Below are positions 22,601-22,678 of a DNA stretch of 22,678 bases, one piece after another. Made by a program: the position numbers and the translations under genes. The notes under the pieces are model-generated. The model worked only from the letters and a program-made list of their open reading frames with translations, was not told the origin of the DNA and did not search any database. Source of the stretch: JBCDHN01 sp964351855 (GTDB lineage Bacteria; Verrucomicrobiota; Verrucomicrobiia; Verrucomicrobiales; DEV007); the NCBI GenBank assembly GCA_964351855.1, contig CAYGQD010000105.1:1-22678 (forward strand). The letters are read 5' to 3'. The first letter of the stretch is position 1. Each line of letters opens with the position of its first letter.

Positions 22601-22678
22601 GTGCCTGCAGACGATCATGAAAACGAGCCAAATGCAGAGCGAAAGAAAAAGGGGCCGCGAAAGAAAAAGGCGCGAAAA
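22601..22678 (+). CDS. Start of an unknown basic protein (3' end outside window)
   Basis: A GTG at 22601, placed five bases after GGAGG, opens a frame that stays open for all 26 codons to the edge of the window. The product begins with an acidic stretch (MPADDHENEPNAE) and turns strongly basic (RKKKGPRKKKARK) with a near-perfect repeat of the R-K-K-K unit; the centre GPRKKK is reminiscent of an AT-hook. It could be a nucleic-acid-binding protein, but too little is visible. An ATG at 22617 in another frame (MKTSQMQSERKRG) is a less likely alternative because it is too far from the ribosome binding site. It starts 11 bases after the stop of the truA relic. Confidence 0.45.
   Translation, partial: MPADDHENEPNAERKKKGPRKKKARK

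Noticed and set aside
22359..22631. Upstream extension of the pectate-lyase-like frame
   Set aside because: It would place 91 residues without structure before a clear signal peptide, and it runs antisense through the truA relic.
1..22678. CRISPR arrays, tRNA or rRNA genes, insertion sequences
   Set aside because: I found no regularly spaced repeats, no tRNA-like cloverleaf and no transposase motif on reading both strands. I cannot run a dedicated search, so short tRNA-like remnants could be missed.

Overview
The window looks like chromosomal DNA from a member of the Verrucomicrobia or a close PVC relative. The basis is gene content: two secreted PQQ-type beta-propeller proteins with the N-terminal W(P)xxxGPN signature, a secreted sulfatase of the iduronate-2-sulfatase type, a pectate-lyase-like protein, an ECF sigma factor coupled to a membrane partner, and mostly starts without a Shine-Dalgarno sequence. 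This is inference from family distribution; there is no rRNA or other decisive marker. I saw no tRNA, CRISPR array, transposase or prophage. The sequence has one short run of N (13259-13268).

Layout. 1-1432 (+): the 3' part of a hybrid histidine kinase, then a small membrane protein. 1498-4951 (-): a small secreted protein, an M50 site-2-type protease, xylose isomerase xylA, a hairpin terminator, a possible 36-residue peptide and an anti-sigma-like membrane protein. 4982-6223 (+): a Ste24-type M48 protease. 6268-8806 (-): a beta-propeller protein followed by a CorA metal transporter. 9001-10920 (+): a large MscS-type channel. 11008-12884 (+): ECF sigma factor, overlapping membrane partner, and a secreted protein of unknown function. 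12956-13570 (-): secreted cyclophilin, interrupted by the N run. 13658-14344 (+): surE. 14327-20033 (-): a long same-strand run that transcribes in the order rlmN, beta-propeller protein, mtnP, polysaccharide deacetylase, sulfatase. 20134-20922 (+): truA, divergent from rlmN across a TTCGAA-rich repeat. 20919-22358 (-): a secreted pectate-lyase-like protein whose stop codon overlaps the truA stop tail to tail.

How the genes fit together. The window mixes housekeeping (tRNA/rRNA modification by TruA and RlmN, methylthioadenosine salvage by MtnP, SurE, CorA) with polysaccharide-oriented secreted enzymes (sulfatase, deacetylase, pectate lyase, plus xylose isomerase for sugar use) and envelope proteases and channels. 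This would suit a particle-degrading heterotroph.

The most interesting part is the right end. At 22492-22589, beyond the pectate-lyase gene, lies a frameshifted second copy of the truA 3' end, followed within 12 bases by a new + strand gene with a strong ribosome binding site. This suggests that DNA carrying the lyase gene was inserted at the end of truA, leaving the old truA tail next to its former downstream neighbour. Other points worth a look are a long hairpin enclosing the ECF sigma start codon and competing hairpins in the rlmN-truA spacer.
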